A DNA stretch of 64,000 bases from Cellulophaga sp. Hel_I_12 (GCF_000799565.1 NZ_JUHB01000001.1:1488001-1552000), one strand, 5' to 3'; shown: positions 33,424 through 42,054, numbered from the stretch's first letter. The notes: generated by a model from the letters alone, not told the origin. Numbers and translations: made by a program.

Positions 33424-33486
33424 AATCGATTGGGTTTTAATATGTTTTTATAATTTAGAAACAACTAGGTTTAAAAATACCCTACC

Positions 33487-33516
33487 TTGGTATTAAATTT
33501 TTTTGAAATATATTTG
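33487..33516 (+). promoter_or_regulatory. Promoter of the ECF sigma operon, with overlapping palindrome
   Basis: TTG at 33487-33489 and TATATTTG at 33509-33516 are separated by 19 bp, a full match to the Bacteroidota vegetative promoter. Transcription would start near 33521, about 14 nt before the ATG. A perfect inverted repeat TACCTTGGTA (33483-33492) overlaps the TTG and could be an operator for autoregulation; a wider AATACC/GGTATT repeat flanks it. Confidence 0.7.
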
Positions 33517-33534
33517 ACAAAACTCTAATATAGT

Positions 33535-34044
33535 ATGAGCGCCAAAGATGAAAACGTGTGTAAGGAAGAAATATACAAATCTATTTTTGTAGCTCATTCT
33601 AAAACGATCTTTAACTATATTTATTATAAATTTGGCAATGAAGAAAAGGCATATGACGCAGTGCAGGAAGCCTTTTTAAAACTATGGGAAAATTGCGCAA
33701 AGGTAAGCCCAGCAAAAGCAAAATCGTTTGTATATACGATAGCTCAAAATCTATATTTAAATGTACTTAAAGCTGAAAAGGTGCGCCTTAAGTATGCGGA
33801 TGATACACTAAGAGTAACAAACGAATCACCTGAATTTTTATTAGAAGAAAAACAATTTCAAGAAAAGTTAACTAAAGCCTTAAGTGATTTACCCGAAAAT
33901 CAACGGACCACTTTTTTGCTCAACAGAATTGACGGAAAAAAATACGCTGAAATAGCTGAAATTGAAAACGTGAGTATTAAGGCCATAGAAAAAAGGATGC
34001 ATTTAGCGCTAAAAACACTTAGATCGAAAATTGACGGAATTTGA
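33535..34044 (+). CDS. ECF-type RNA polymerase sigma factor (FecI-like)
   Basis: A 169-residue sigma-70 factor with only regions 2 and 4, as in ECF sigma factors. Region 2 is around FNYIYYKFGNEEKAYDAVQEAFLKLWEN (about 24-55), and region 4 is at about 115-165 with LPENQRTTFLLNRIDGKKYAEIAE and the recognition helix VSIKAIEKRMHLAL. It heads an operon with a FecR-type anti-sigma factor (63 bp on) and a TonB-dependent receptor. In such systems the receptor signals substrate binding to FecR, which releases the sigma factor to transcribe target genes. Confidence 0.92.
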   Translation: MSAKDENVCKEEIYKSIFVAHSKTIFNYIYYKFGNEEKAYDAVQEAFLKLWENCAKVSPAKAKSFVYTIAQNLYLNVLKAEKVRLKYADDTLRVTNESPEFLLEEKQFQEKLTKALSDLPENQRTTFLLNRIDGKKYAEIAEIENVSIKAIEKRMHLALKTLRSKIDGI

Positions 34045-34107
34045 GCTTACATAATTAAGGTAGGGTTTTTTCTTTGCCAATTGTTACATACCTATAAAGC
34101 ATAAGTT

Positions 34108-35019
34108 ATGCACGAAAATTATTTAGCCAAATGGCTTTCGAATGAACTAACAGCAGCGGAACTCGAGACTTTTCAAAAGTCGGATGAGTTTGCAAGCTAT
34201 CAAAAAATTATTAAAACTTCGGAAGGTTTAAAATCACCTAGTTTTGATATGGATAAGGCTTTATCTGATAGTACTTCGAAAAGAAATTCTAAAGACACAA
34301 AGATCATTAAAATGAGTCCGTTTAAAAGAATAATGCGCATTGCAGCTGCTGTAGCTTTGCTATTAACGGGTTCTTATTTTTATTTTAATACCCAAAAGAA
34401 TACCATTGAAACAGCTTTAGCTGAAAATACGTCATTTCTATTGCCAGATGCTTCTGAAGTAGTCTTAAATGCCGACTCTGAGCTTAGCTATACCGATAAA
34501 AATTGGGAAACGAATCGTGATTTAAAACTTCAGGGTGAAGCGTTTTTTAAGGTAGCTAAAGGACAAAAATTTACGGTAGCAACCGCAAACGGAAGCGTAC
34601 AAGTTTTGGGTACTCAATTCAATGTAAAGAGTAGAAAGGACTTTTTTGAAGTAACCTGTTATGAAGGTTTAGTCCGGGTTAGCTTCGGTAAAAAAACAAC
34701 AGAATTACCCGCCGGAACTTCCTTTTTAGTGCTTCATGGTAAGCTAATCGATAGCGAACCTACTGACATCCTTGAACCTTCTTGGATTCATAATGAAAGT
34801 AATTTTAAAAGTATTCCATTAAGCTTTGTTTTAAAAGAGCTTGAACGGCAATATAAAGTCACTGTCGACGCTAAAAAAATCGACGTTAGCACACTTTTTA
34901 CAGGCAGTTTTAGCCATAAAAATTTAGATCTTGCGCTTCGAAGTATTTGTCAGCCTAACCAATTAAATTTTAATTTAGAAGGAAATAAAGTGCTTTTATA
35001 TGCTAAAAACGCACCGTGA
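34108..35019 (+). CDS. FecR-family anti-sigma factor
   Basis: A 303-residue inner-membrane anti-sigma regulator. A cytoplasmic N-terminal part (about 1-72) precedes one span (about 75-92, IMRIAAAVALLLTGSYFYF). The periplasmic FecR domain (about 100-205) has NTSFLLPDASEVVLNADSELSY and VQVLGTQFNVKSRKDFFEVTCYEGLVRVS. A C-terminal domain (about 225-300, DUF4974-like) ends with ...LNFNLEGNKVLLY. It presumably holds the upstream sigma factor at the membrane until the receptor signals. It overlaps the receptor gene by 20 bp, so translation is probably coupled. Confidence 0.92.
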   Translation: MHENYLAKWLSNELTAAELETFQKSDEFASYQKIIKTSEGLKSPSFDMDKALSDSTSKRNSKDTKIIKMSPFKRIMRIAAAVALLLTGSYFYFNTQKNTIETALAENTSFLLPDASEVVLNADSELSYTDKNWETNRDLKLQGEAFFKVAKGQKFTVATANGSVQVLGTQFNVKSRKDFFEVTCYEGLVRVSFGKKTTELPAGTSFLVLHGKLIDSEPTDILEPSWIHNESNFKSIPLSFVLKELERQYKVTVDAKKIDVSTLFTGSFSHKNLDLALRSICQPNQLNFNLEGNKVLLYAKNAP

Positions 35020-37549
35020 ATTTTTTAATTTATTTTTAAGCCTCTTTTTTATTTTAGGTACCTTTTTTTGTGTAGCACAAGAAAAACAAGATACATATAT
35101 TCCATTACTAAGCTATTTAAGCGAACTTGAAAGTAGGTTTACTATTAAATTCTCTTATGTCGATAAAGATCTAGAAGCCATACGTGTCATTGCGCCTAAT
35201 TCAAAAGATCTCACTGCGATTTTAAAAGATCTTGAAGTACAAAGCCAAGTAATCATTCAACAGCTCAATGAACGTTATTTTACAGTAACTATGACTACAA
35301 TTACTGTGTGTGGTACGGTTTTAAATTACCTTGAAAATGGGTTAGAAGGTGCAGATATTACGATTCTTGAAGAAAACATAGCCACAATCACCACAAGTGA
35401 TGGCAGTTTTTTTATTGAGAATATAGGCCCTAAGGCTATCTTAAAAATAAAATATTTAGGCTTTAAACCCTATTTTATTGCCGCAGACCAACTAACAAGT
35501 ACTTCCCCTTGTAAAAAAATATGGCTTAGCCCTATTTATCAAGAACTAGATGAAGTGATTGTCTACGATTTTTTAACTACGGGACTAAAAAAACAACAAG
35601 ATGAAAGCATTTTGCTGCGGACGGCTAATTTTGGAATTCTCCCTGGATTGATAGAACCCGATGTTTTACAAACTATCCAAGCCCTACCCGGTATAAAAAG
35701 TATTGACGAAACCGTTTCTGATATTAATGTTCGAGGTGGCACTAATGACCAAAATTTAATACTATGGGATGGCATTAAAATGTATCAATCAGGTCACTTT
35801 TTTGGTTTAATTTCAGCATTTAATCCTTATTTGACAGATAAGGTAACGATTATAAAAAATGGCACTAGTGCTGCCTACGGCGATGGGGTTAGCAGTGTTA
35901 TTCAAATGGTATCGAAAAACACCCTGTCAGATACTCTTTTTGGTAGTGCGGGTATGAATTTTATTAGTGCCGATGTTTTTGGCCAAATTCCTATAACAAA
36001 TAAAGTAGGTTTCCAGTTTTCTGGGAGAAGGTCTATTACTGATTTTGTCAACACACCTACCTACGAACGTTTTTTTGATCGGGCTTTTCAAGATTCTGAG
36101 CTGATGGACCAAAATACAAATGATGTTATCGATCAGAAGGAAGATTTTTACTTTTACGATTTTACTGGTAAACTATTGTATGATATTAATGAACAACAAA
36201 AACTTAGATTCAGCTTTATTAGCATCAATAATGTACTTGACTACCAAGAAGAGAATAGCACCACTAGTGAAACTACAAAAAGTACTTTAGAGCAAACTAA
36301 CCTATCAATAGGTGCTAATTTAGAAAGTCAATGGAATGCTGATTTTTTAACACGTGTCAATATCTATTACACAAGGTACAATTTAGATTCTGATAATAAA
36401 GTATCAAATTCTGTTCAAGAATTATCTCAACGTAATCAAGTTCTCGAAACAGCTGTTCAGCTTAACTCATCATATACCTTTTCGAGCCTATTGAACTGGG
36501 AAAACGGCTATCAATTTAGTGAAGTTGGAATTACAAACTTTACCAATGTAACACAGCCACCTTTTAGAAGCAATACCAAGGGGGTTATCAGAACGCATGC
36601 CCTATTCTCAGAGTTGAACTATAGCTCATACAATAAAAAATTATGGATGCGTGCAGGCATAAGAGCTAATTATATTGAAAATATAGATACGTTTCGAAAA
36701 GTAGTGATAGAACCTAGAGTTAATATGGCTTATACACTGCTAGAGGCTGTAAAAGTAAGTTTTCAGGGAGAATTTAAAAGCCAAACCACCAACCAAGTCA
36801 CCGATTTAAAACAGAACTTTTTAGGCATTGAAAAAAGAAGATGGGTTTTAGCCGATGAAAATACATTGCCCATTACGCAGAGTAAACAAGCATCAATAGG
36901 TATTAGTTACGATAAAAATAAATTATATGTTGGTCTTGAAGGCTTCTACAAATTTGTTAAGGGTATTAGTACCTTAACGCAAGGGTTTCAAAATGAAGAC
37001 CAATTTAATGGAGAGCTTGGTCAATATACTGTCAATGGACTAGAGTTTTTAATCAATCAGAAAACAAGAACGCTTAGTAATTGGTTTACCTATACTTACA
37101 ATAATAATAGGTATAGGTTTAATAGCCTGACGCCTTCTAACTTTCCTAACAATTTAGATATCACTCATACCCTGACTTTGGCGAGTACCTACACCTATCA
37201 AAATTTAAAATTAGGAGTGGGATTAAATTATAGAAGCGGCCGACCTTATACAAAACCGCAAGAAGGTAGTGCGGCAGTAAACACCAATACCTTCCCGTTT
37301 GTCATTAATTATCAAAATACCAATAGTAGCAGGCTGCCTGATTATTTGAGAGCTGATGTTTCTTTACTTTATGATTTTAAAATCACTAAAAGAATAAAAG
37401 CTACCATGGGTGCATCGGTCTTAAATGTTTTTGATCAAAAAAATATTTTAAATACCTATTACCGTTTAAATGATGCCAATGAAATTGAAACTATAGAAAA
37501 CCTGTCTTTAGGCATTACGCCTCAAATTAGTTTTAGAGCGTTTTTTTAG
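35000..37549 (+). CDS. TonB-dependent receptor with N-terminal signalling and CarboxypepD-like domains
   Basis: An 849-residue outer-membrane receptor. The signal peptide ends near FCVAQ (about residue 26). Residues about 27-100 look like a secretin/TonB short N-terminal domain (LEAIRVIAPNSKDLTAILKDL), the part that talks to FecR. A carboxypeptidase-regulatory-like beta domain covers about 105-185 (GLEGADITILEENIATITTSDGSFFIENI). The plug is about 205-310 (LPGIKSIDETVSDINVRGGTNDQ) and a 22-stranded-type barrel fills the rest, ending in Phe. No SusD-type gene is adjacent, so it is not a typical glycan-uptake pair. Its stop codon overlaps that of blh. Confidence 0.92.
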   Translation: MLKTHREFFNLFLSLFFILGTFFCVAQEKQDTYIPLLSYLSELESRFTIKFSYVDKDLEAIRVIAPNSKDLTAILKDLEVQSQVIIQQLNERYFTVTMTTITVCGTVLNYLENGLEGADITILEENIATITTSDGSFFIENIGPKAILKIKYLGFKPYFIAADQLTSTSPCKKIWLSPIYQELDEVIVYDFLTTGLKKQQDESILLRTANFGILPGLIEPDVLQTIQALPGIKSIDETVSDINVRGGTNDQNLILWDGIKMYQSGHFFGLISAFNPYLTDKVTIIKNGTSAAYGDGVSSVIQMVSKNTLSDTLFGSAGMNFISADVFGQIPITNKVGFQFSGRRSITDFVNTPTYERFFDRAFQDSELMDQNTNDVIDQKEDFYFYDFTGKLLYDINEQQKLRFSFISINNVLDYQEENSTTSETTKSTLEQTNLSIGANLESQWNADFLTRVNIYYTRYNLDSDNKVSNSVQELSQRNQVLETAVQLNSSYTFSSLLNWENGYQFSEVGITNFTNVTQPPFRSNTKGVIRTHALFSELNYSSYNKKLWMRAGIRANYIENIDTFRKVVIEPRVNMAYTLLEAVKVSFQGEFKSQTTNQVTDLKQNFLGIEKRRWVLADENTLPITQSKQASIGISYDKNKLYVGLEGFYKFVKGISTLTQGFQNEDQFNGELGQYTVNGLEFLINQKTRTLSNWFTYTYNNNRYRFNSLTPSNFPNNLDITHTLTLASTYTYQNLKLGVGLNYRSGRPYTKPQEGSAAVNTNTFPFVINYQNTNSSRLPDYLRADVSLLYDFKITKRIKATMGASVLNVFDQKNILNTYYRLNDANEIETIENLSLGITPQISFRAFF

Positions 37550-38442
37550 GAATGGTTAAGTTTATTAATGACTAACACATGTGGAAAAGTAATCGCAGCT
37601 AAAAAAGAAAAGAACAGTGCTAAGGATTCTTCCATCGTATCTTTAAGAAAAAATAAAGCCAAGACTAAACCTATTACTGCCATCAGCCAATAAAAGAATG
37701 AGGCTTTAATGTATTTTTTTATACTTGATTTAGAAAAATTACCGTACAAGAAAATTATTTGATCTACTAAAGAAGGTATGGAGTGCCATAAGATAAAATA
37801 GATAGCAAAAGACCATAGCAATGAAGCGCTGTTGAAAACAATAAAAAATACAAAGAGTAAAAACAATTCTTTTACAATTTCCCGAAAAACATTCTTTTTA
37901 AAGTTGATCACTACAAACAACAGTACCACTAAACTAGCACTAAATATGAGGCCACTGGCATAAAATTGTGTTGAAAAAACTACTCCTGTAATAGTACTAA
38001 TGACTTCATTTACTTCTGCACTATGCGCTTTAAATAGCAAGAAAAAAATGAATAAACCATAACTGAGAAAAAATAAGGATCGGATGATACTAGGCTCCTT
38101 CATGTTAGAAAGCCAGTGTTGCTCACCAAAATGATACGCACTAAATAAAACAAAAAGTATAAGAGCAACTGACGGAATAAAGTAAAAAAGGAGACAGTTA
38201 AAAAGTATAAAGAGGATATAGTATACTAAAACAATGAAAAAATTTGCCTTTTTAAAAACCTCCACTTTTTCTATTAACTTAATATCATTGGCTCCATGAA
38301 TAAGGCCAAAAGTTAAAATCAACAAATAAGCAAATATATTTTCAATAGATTCTTCAAAAAAAATGGCCATCCAGAGGAATAAAAATGTGGCTACAATAGA
38401 GATATTTCTTATATTAGGAATGTTAATGTTATAATTTTTCAC
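37546..38442 (-). CDS. blh: Brp/Blh-family beta-carotene 15,15'-dioxygenase
   Basis: A 298-residue polytopic membrane enzyme that cleaves beta-carotene to two retinals. About eight hydrophobic spans are visible. Family motifs: GLIHGANDIKLIE (His48 region), SAYHFGEQHW with the conserved His, WHSIPSLVDQI and FPHVLVINKL near the C terminus. The histidines are the presumed iron ligands. The start is GTG at 38442, and no ATG lies nearby in frame upstream. It diverges from the proteorhodopsin gene across 90 bp, and retinal made here is the rhodopsin chromophore. The gene's stop overlaps the TonB receptor's stop. Confidence 0.93.
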   Translation of the reverse strand: MKNYNINIPNIRNISIVATFLFLWMAIFFEESIENIFAYLLILTFGLIHGANDIKLIEKVEVFKKANFFIVLVYYILFILFNCLLFYFIPSVALILFVLFSAYHFGEQHWLSNMKEPSIIRSLFFLSYGLFIFFLLFKAHSAEVNEVISTITGVVFSTQFYASGLIFSASLVVLLFVVINFKKNVFREIVKELFLLFVFFIVFNSASLLWSFAIYFILWHSIPSLVDQIIFLYGNFSKSSIKKYIKASFFYWLMAVIGLVLALFFLKDTMEESLALFFSFLAAITFPHVLVINKLNHS

Positions 38443-38483
38443 AATCTATAAATTTTACCCTTTTTTTTTAAACAATTTTTGTT

Positions 38484-38491
38484 TAACTTTG
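38484..38491 (+). promoter_or_regulatory. -7 promoter element of proteorhodopsin (TAACTTTG)
   Basis: An exact TAnnTTTG match in the 90-bp divergent region; transcription would start near 38496, about 37 nt before the ATG. The expected -33 position is a T tract without a TTG. Confidence 0.55.
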
Positions 38492-38532
38492 TAGGATTAT
38501 AATTAAACAAAATTAATCTAAAAAAAACAACT

Positions 38533-39273
38533 ATGGTACATTTTTTAAATTCAATTTCCTTGGTATCCAAAATGGCTACTGACGATTATGTTGGCTTTAC
38601 CTTTTTTGTAGGGTGTATGGCTATGATGGCCGCATCGGCCTTTTTCTTTTTCTCTATGAATGATTTTGATAGAAAATGGAAAACTTCGATACTAATTTCT
38701 GGTATCATTACTTTTATTGCTGCTGTACACTACTGGTACATGAGAGATTATTGGGCAGTAGTTGGTGAATCTCCTACATTTTTCAGATATGTAGACTGGG
38801 TTCTTACCGTTCCATTAATGTGTGTTGAGTTTTATCTGATATTAAAGGTAGCGGGTGCTAAGCCTTCCTTAATGTGGAAATTAATTTTAGCTTCTGTTGT
38901 GATGTTAGTAACTGGATATGCTGGAGAGGCAATCTTTACTACAGGAACTGGTCCAGCTTTATGGGGCTTTTTCTCAGGTGTGGCTTATTTCTACATTGTA
39001 TATGAGATTTGGTTCGGTAGTGCAAAAAAATTAGCAGAATCTGCTGGTGGAGCTGTATTAAAAGCGCACAAAACCTTATGCTGGTTTGTACTAGTAGGAT
39101 GGGCTATTTATCCTTTAGGATATATGGCTGGTACTCCAGGATGGTATGATGCAGTAGGTACATGGGGCTTAAATATGGATGTTATCTATAACATTGGTGA
39201 TGCCATTAACAAAATTGGATTTGGTCTTGTGGTTTACGCAGCTGCAGTAGCTTCTAAATCAGAAAAAGCATAA
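38533..39273 (+). CDS. Proteorhodopsin, green-absorbing type
   Basis: A 246-residue seven-helix light-driven proton pump. Aligned by eye with green proteorhodopsin: the primary proton acceptor is Asp88 (in YVDWVLTVP), the proton donor is Glu99 (CVEFYL), the acceptor's His partner is His66 (AAVHYWYM), and the retinal-binding Lys is Lys227 (INKIGFG). The spectral-tuning site equivalent to residue 105 is Met96, which is green-absorbing in Flavobacteriia. The ion-pump triad is therefore Asp-Thr-Glu (D88, T92, E99), i.e. a proton pump, not a sodium (NDQ) or chloride (NTQ) type. A clear terminator follows. Blh next door supplies retinal. Confidence 0.98.
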   Translation: MVHFLNSISLVSKMATDDYVGFTFFVGCMAMMAASAFFFFSMNDFDRKWKTSILISGIITFIAAVHYWYMRDYWAVVGESPTFFRYVDWVLTVPLMCVEFYLILKVAGAKPSLMWKLILASVVMLVTGYAGEAIFTTGTGPALWGFFSGVAYFYIVYEIWFGSAKKLAESAGGAVLKAHKTLCWFVLVGWAIYPLGYMAGTPGWYDAVGTWGLNMDVIYNIGDAINKIGFGLVVYAAAVASKSEKA

Positions 39274-39308
39274 GTGTTTTTTGCTTTTGCAAAACTAATT
39301 CCAAAGAG

Positions 39309-39337
39309 AAAGACCGCCAGATGGCGGTCTTTTTTTA
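39309..39337 (+). terminator. Intrinsic terminator of the proteorhodopsin gene
   Basis: A perfect 10-bp GC-rich stem: AAAGACCGCC (39309-39318) and GGCGGTCTTT (39323-39332) with a 4-nt AGAT loop, followed by more Ts (to 39337). It lies 36 bp after the stop and just before the convergent argS end. Confidence 0.92.
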
Positions 39338-39366
39338 TTTTAAAATTAAATTACTTTAGCGCCACA

Positions 39367-41145
39367 TTACATCCGATCGGGCACCTTAATACCTAATAAT
39401 TTAAAGGCCGATGCAATAACCTCTCCTACTTTTTGAGATAATTGAATCCTAAACACTCTTTTAAGTTGATCTTCTTCCCCTAAAATAGAGACGTTTTGGT
39501 AGAATGAATTAAATTCCTTGACCAAATCATAGGTGTAATTTGCAATCAAGGCTGGACTGTAATTCGCTGCAGCCAATTGAATGGTCTCAGGGTACCCTTG
39601 CAGTTGCTTTAATAATTCCTTTTCCTTTGGATGTAATTCTGTCGGTAAAGGATCGTCAGACAAATTTAAGTCGGTAGCTTTTCTTAAAATAGACTGAATT
39701 CTAGCATAAGTATATTGAATAAATGGACCTGTATTTCCTTGAAAGTCAACAGATTCTTCAGGGTTAAATAAAATTCGCTTTTTAGGATCCACCTTGAGTA
39801 TATAATATTTTAAAGCTCCCAAGCCAATAATTTGGTATAATTCTTCTTTTTCCTTTGCTGAGTAACCTTCGAGCTTGCCAAGTTCCTCCGAAATATTCCC
39901 TGCAGTGGCGGTCATATCTGCCATTAAATCATCAGCGTCGACGACCGTACCCTCTCTACTTTTCATTTTACCACTAGGTAAATCTACCATGCCATAACTC
40001 AAATGAAATAAATTATCTGCCCACGAGAAGCCTAATTTTTTGAGAATTAAAAACAAGACTTTAAAATGGTAATCTTGCTCATTTCCGACCGTATAAACCA
40101 TACCACCAACATCAGGATAATCTTTTACACGTTGAATTGCAGTACCAATATCTTGCGTCATATATACCGCAGTACCATCAGATCGCAGTACTATTTTTTC
40201 ATCCAAGCCATCATCGGTTAAATCTATCCATACACTATGATCGTCTTTCTTAAAAAAAACTCCTTTTTCTAAACCCGCTGCAACCACATCTTTACCTAAT
40301 AGATAGGTGTCGCTTTCATAATATAAAGTATCAAAATCTACTCCTAAATTTTTATAGGTTACAGCAAAACCATCGTAAACCCATTGGTTCATTTGTTTCC
40401 AAAGGCCCACCACCTCTTCATCACCCGCCTCCCATTTTAAAAGCATTTGTTGGGCTTCTTGTAAAATAGGGGCTTCTTTTTCCGCAATAGCTTTATCGAT
40501 TCCCTTTTCAACTAAAACTGCTATTTCTTTCTTATAGGCCTTGTCAAAAGCTACGTAGTAATTCCCAACTAATTTATCCCCTTTTAATCCAGTAGATTTC
40601 GGGGTTTCTCCTGCACCAAATTTCTGCCATGCCAACATACTTTTGCAAATATGGATACCACGATCATTTATAATCTGAGTTTTATACACTTTTTTACCGG
40701 CAGCTTTTAAAATTTCTGCCACTGAATACCCTAATAAGTTATTTCGAATATGTCCTAAATGCAAAGGCTTATTTGTATTTGGCGAAGAATATTCTACCAT
40801 TACAGCATCATTTTCTTTTGTTTTTATATGTCCAAAAGACCTATCATGCTTCATTTCAAGAAATTCAGCAAGATAAAACCCATCACTTATCACTAAATTC
40901 AAAAATCCCTTAATTACATTAAAAGCAATGATCTCTTCAACTTCAGCCACCAAATAATTGCCAATTTGTTCTCCTATCTGCACTGGATTTCCTTTGACCA
41001 CGCGAAGCATGGGAAAAACAACAACAGTAATATCACCTTCAAAATCTTTTCGAGTAGGTTGAAACTCCACGGTTGGTAGGCTAGCTTGAAATACGTTTAA
41101 AACAGCTTCTTTAACTTTAACTTCTAAAAGGTCTTGAATATTCAT
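39367..41145 (-). CDS. argS: Arginyl-tRNA synthetase
   Basis: A 592-residue class I aminoacyl-tRNA synthetase. It has an N-terminal Add-1 domain (about 1-105), then the Rossmann fold with SSPNTNKPLHLGHIRNN (HIGH motif as HLGH). GKMKSREGTVVDADD is the KMSKS-equivalent loop. The C-terminal anticodon-binding domain (about 470-592) ends with GIKVPDRM, the usual ArgRS C terminus. Length is normal. A TAGTTTTG -7 element precedes the gene by about 23 bp. Confidence 0.97.
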   Translation of the reverse strand: MNIQDLLEVKVKEAVLNVFQASLPTVEFQPTRKDFEGDITVVVFPMLRVVKGNPVQIGEQIGNYLVAEVEEIIAFNVIKGFLNLVISDGFYLAEFLEMKHDRSFGHIKTKENDAVMVEYSSPNTNKPLHLGHIRNNLLGYSVAEILKAAGKKVYKTQIINDRGIHICKSMLAWQKFGAGETPKSTGLKGDKLVGNYYVAFDKAYKKEIAVLVEKGIDKAIAEKEAPILQEAQQMLLKWEAGDEEVVGLWKQMNQWVYDGFAVTYKNLGVDFDTLYYESDTYLLGKDVVAAGLEKGVFFKKDDHSVWIDLTDDGLDEKIVLRSDGTAVYMTQDIGTAIQRVKDYPDVGGMVYTVGNEQDYHFKVLFLILKKLGFSWADNLFHLSYGMVDLPSGKMKSREGTVVDADDLMADMTATAGNISEELGKLEGYSAKEKEELYQIIGLGALKYYILKVDPKKRILFNPEESVDFQGNTGPFIQYTYARIQSILRKATDLNLSDDPLPTELHPKEKELLKQLQGYPETIQLAAANYSPALIANYTYDLVKEFNSFYQNVSILGEEDQLKRVFRIQLSQKVGEVIASAFKLLGIKVPDRM

Positions 41146-41167
41146 AGTAAATGGACTTATAAGGCTG

Positions 41168-41175
41168 CAAAACTA
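41168..41175 (-). promoter_or_regulatory. -7 promoter element of argS (TAGTTTTG)
   Basis: An exact TAnnTTTG match on the minus strand about 22 bp upstream of the argS ATG, with no clear -33 TTG. Confidence 0.4.
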
Positions 41176-41253
41176 ATCATTTTTTGTGCTTTTAATATTA
41201 CATTAAGAACTAATACCGCTGTATTTGTTTAACTTTATAAGAAAAACTTGCAA

Positions 41254-41433
41254 ATGCTAAATTATCAGGAAGAAAATCAATTGAATTCTTTTAAGAAGGC
41301 TATCCAAATTATATGGGTTGCCTTTAAAAATCTTATAAACCCTAATGACAACGATGATGATTCACCGAACAAAGCACAACTGCTGGCGCAACGGGTGGAT
41401 GGTAAAAAAGTACCTGTAAATAGAAAATTTTAA
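41254..41433 (+). CDS. Small protein of unknown function, 59 residues
   Basis: I chose the ATG at 41254 over the TTG at 41248. The protein has an amphipathic N-terminal helix (NQLNSFKKAIQIIWVAFKNL), a short acidic run (NDNDDD) and a basic C terminus (VDGKKVPVNRKF). It ends 3 bp before the next gene, which is the strongest sign that it is real. No domain was recognised. It diverges from argS. Confidence 0.55.
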   Translation: MLNYQEENQLNSFKKAIQIIWVAFKNLINPNDNDDDSPNKAQLLAQRVDGKKVPVNRKF

Positions 41434-41436
41434 TTT

Positions 41437-41862
41437 ATGCTTCTTAATGTATCTCATCACGACAAGGATGTTTCTAGAAAAATTGATGAAGAATTAGGTA
41501 AACCCTTTACTTTAAAAGAACGTTGGAAAATGAATGGCATTGGTTCGCCAAAGCTTTTTATTACCCAAACCAGTGTGGAAATTCACAATTTGTTGATTTT
41601 AGACAATAACACTAGTGTTTGCAATATTGAACTACGACCAAAAGGAATTATTGTGGGGTTTAGGTCCCGTTTAGAATCATATGCTTTGATCATTCCGTTT
41701 TATAAATTAACCATTTACAAAGGAGACGCTGCTGTATATTCTATTTACAGAGATCATTACTTTATTAAAGTTAAATCGGACACGAAAGCCATTCAAAAGT
41801 TTTTTAAAAAGATTCTAGATTACAAAGCTGACAATGCGCCAACTTCCATAGCTGATTTATAA
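41437..41862 (+). CDS. Protein of unknown function, 141 residues
   Basis: A compact cytoplasmic protein with alternating beta segments (KLFITQTSVEIHNLLILD, CNIELRPKGIIVGF, ALIIPFYKLTIYKG, VYSIYRDHYFIKVK) and a C-terminal helix (TKAIQKFFKKILDY). The pattern recalls a PH-like or small beta-barrel fold, but that is only an impression. It begins 3 bp after the 59-residue gene, so the two are almost certainly translated from one mRNA. Confidence 0.65.
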   Translation: MLLNVSHHDKDVSRKIDEELGKPFTLKERWKMNGIGSPKLFITQTSVEIHNLLILDNNTSVCNIELRPKGIIVGFRSRLESYALIIPFYKLTIYKGDAAVYSIYRDHYFIKVKSDTKAIQKFFKKILDYKADNAPTSIADL

Positions 41863-41908
41863 AAATCTCCTGTCGGCATTCGAATAAACAATGCTGTATC
41901 CTTTGATA

Positions 41909-41920
41909 TGATTTAAATCA
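41909..41920 (+). promoter_or_regulatory. FNR-like palindrome upstream of SDR gene
   Basis: TGATTTAAATCA is a perfect 12-bp palindrome with the TGAT-N4-ATCA core. Unlike the three sites at 11.7-15.3 kb, no TAnnTTTG element lies 33 bp downstream, so its use is uncertain. The next start codon is 135 bp away. Confidence 0.3.
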
Positions 41921-42054
41921 ACGGATCAAAAAAATAGATAAAGATCAATTACCTTGGAGCAATAGTCGACAACACGTACATTTAAAATGTCGAATACACA
42001 TCAGCCTTAATTTGAGTGATATTTTGGCATTTAAAAACAAATAAATTTCAACAG

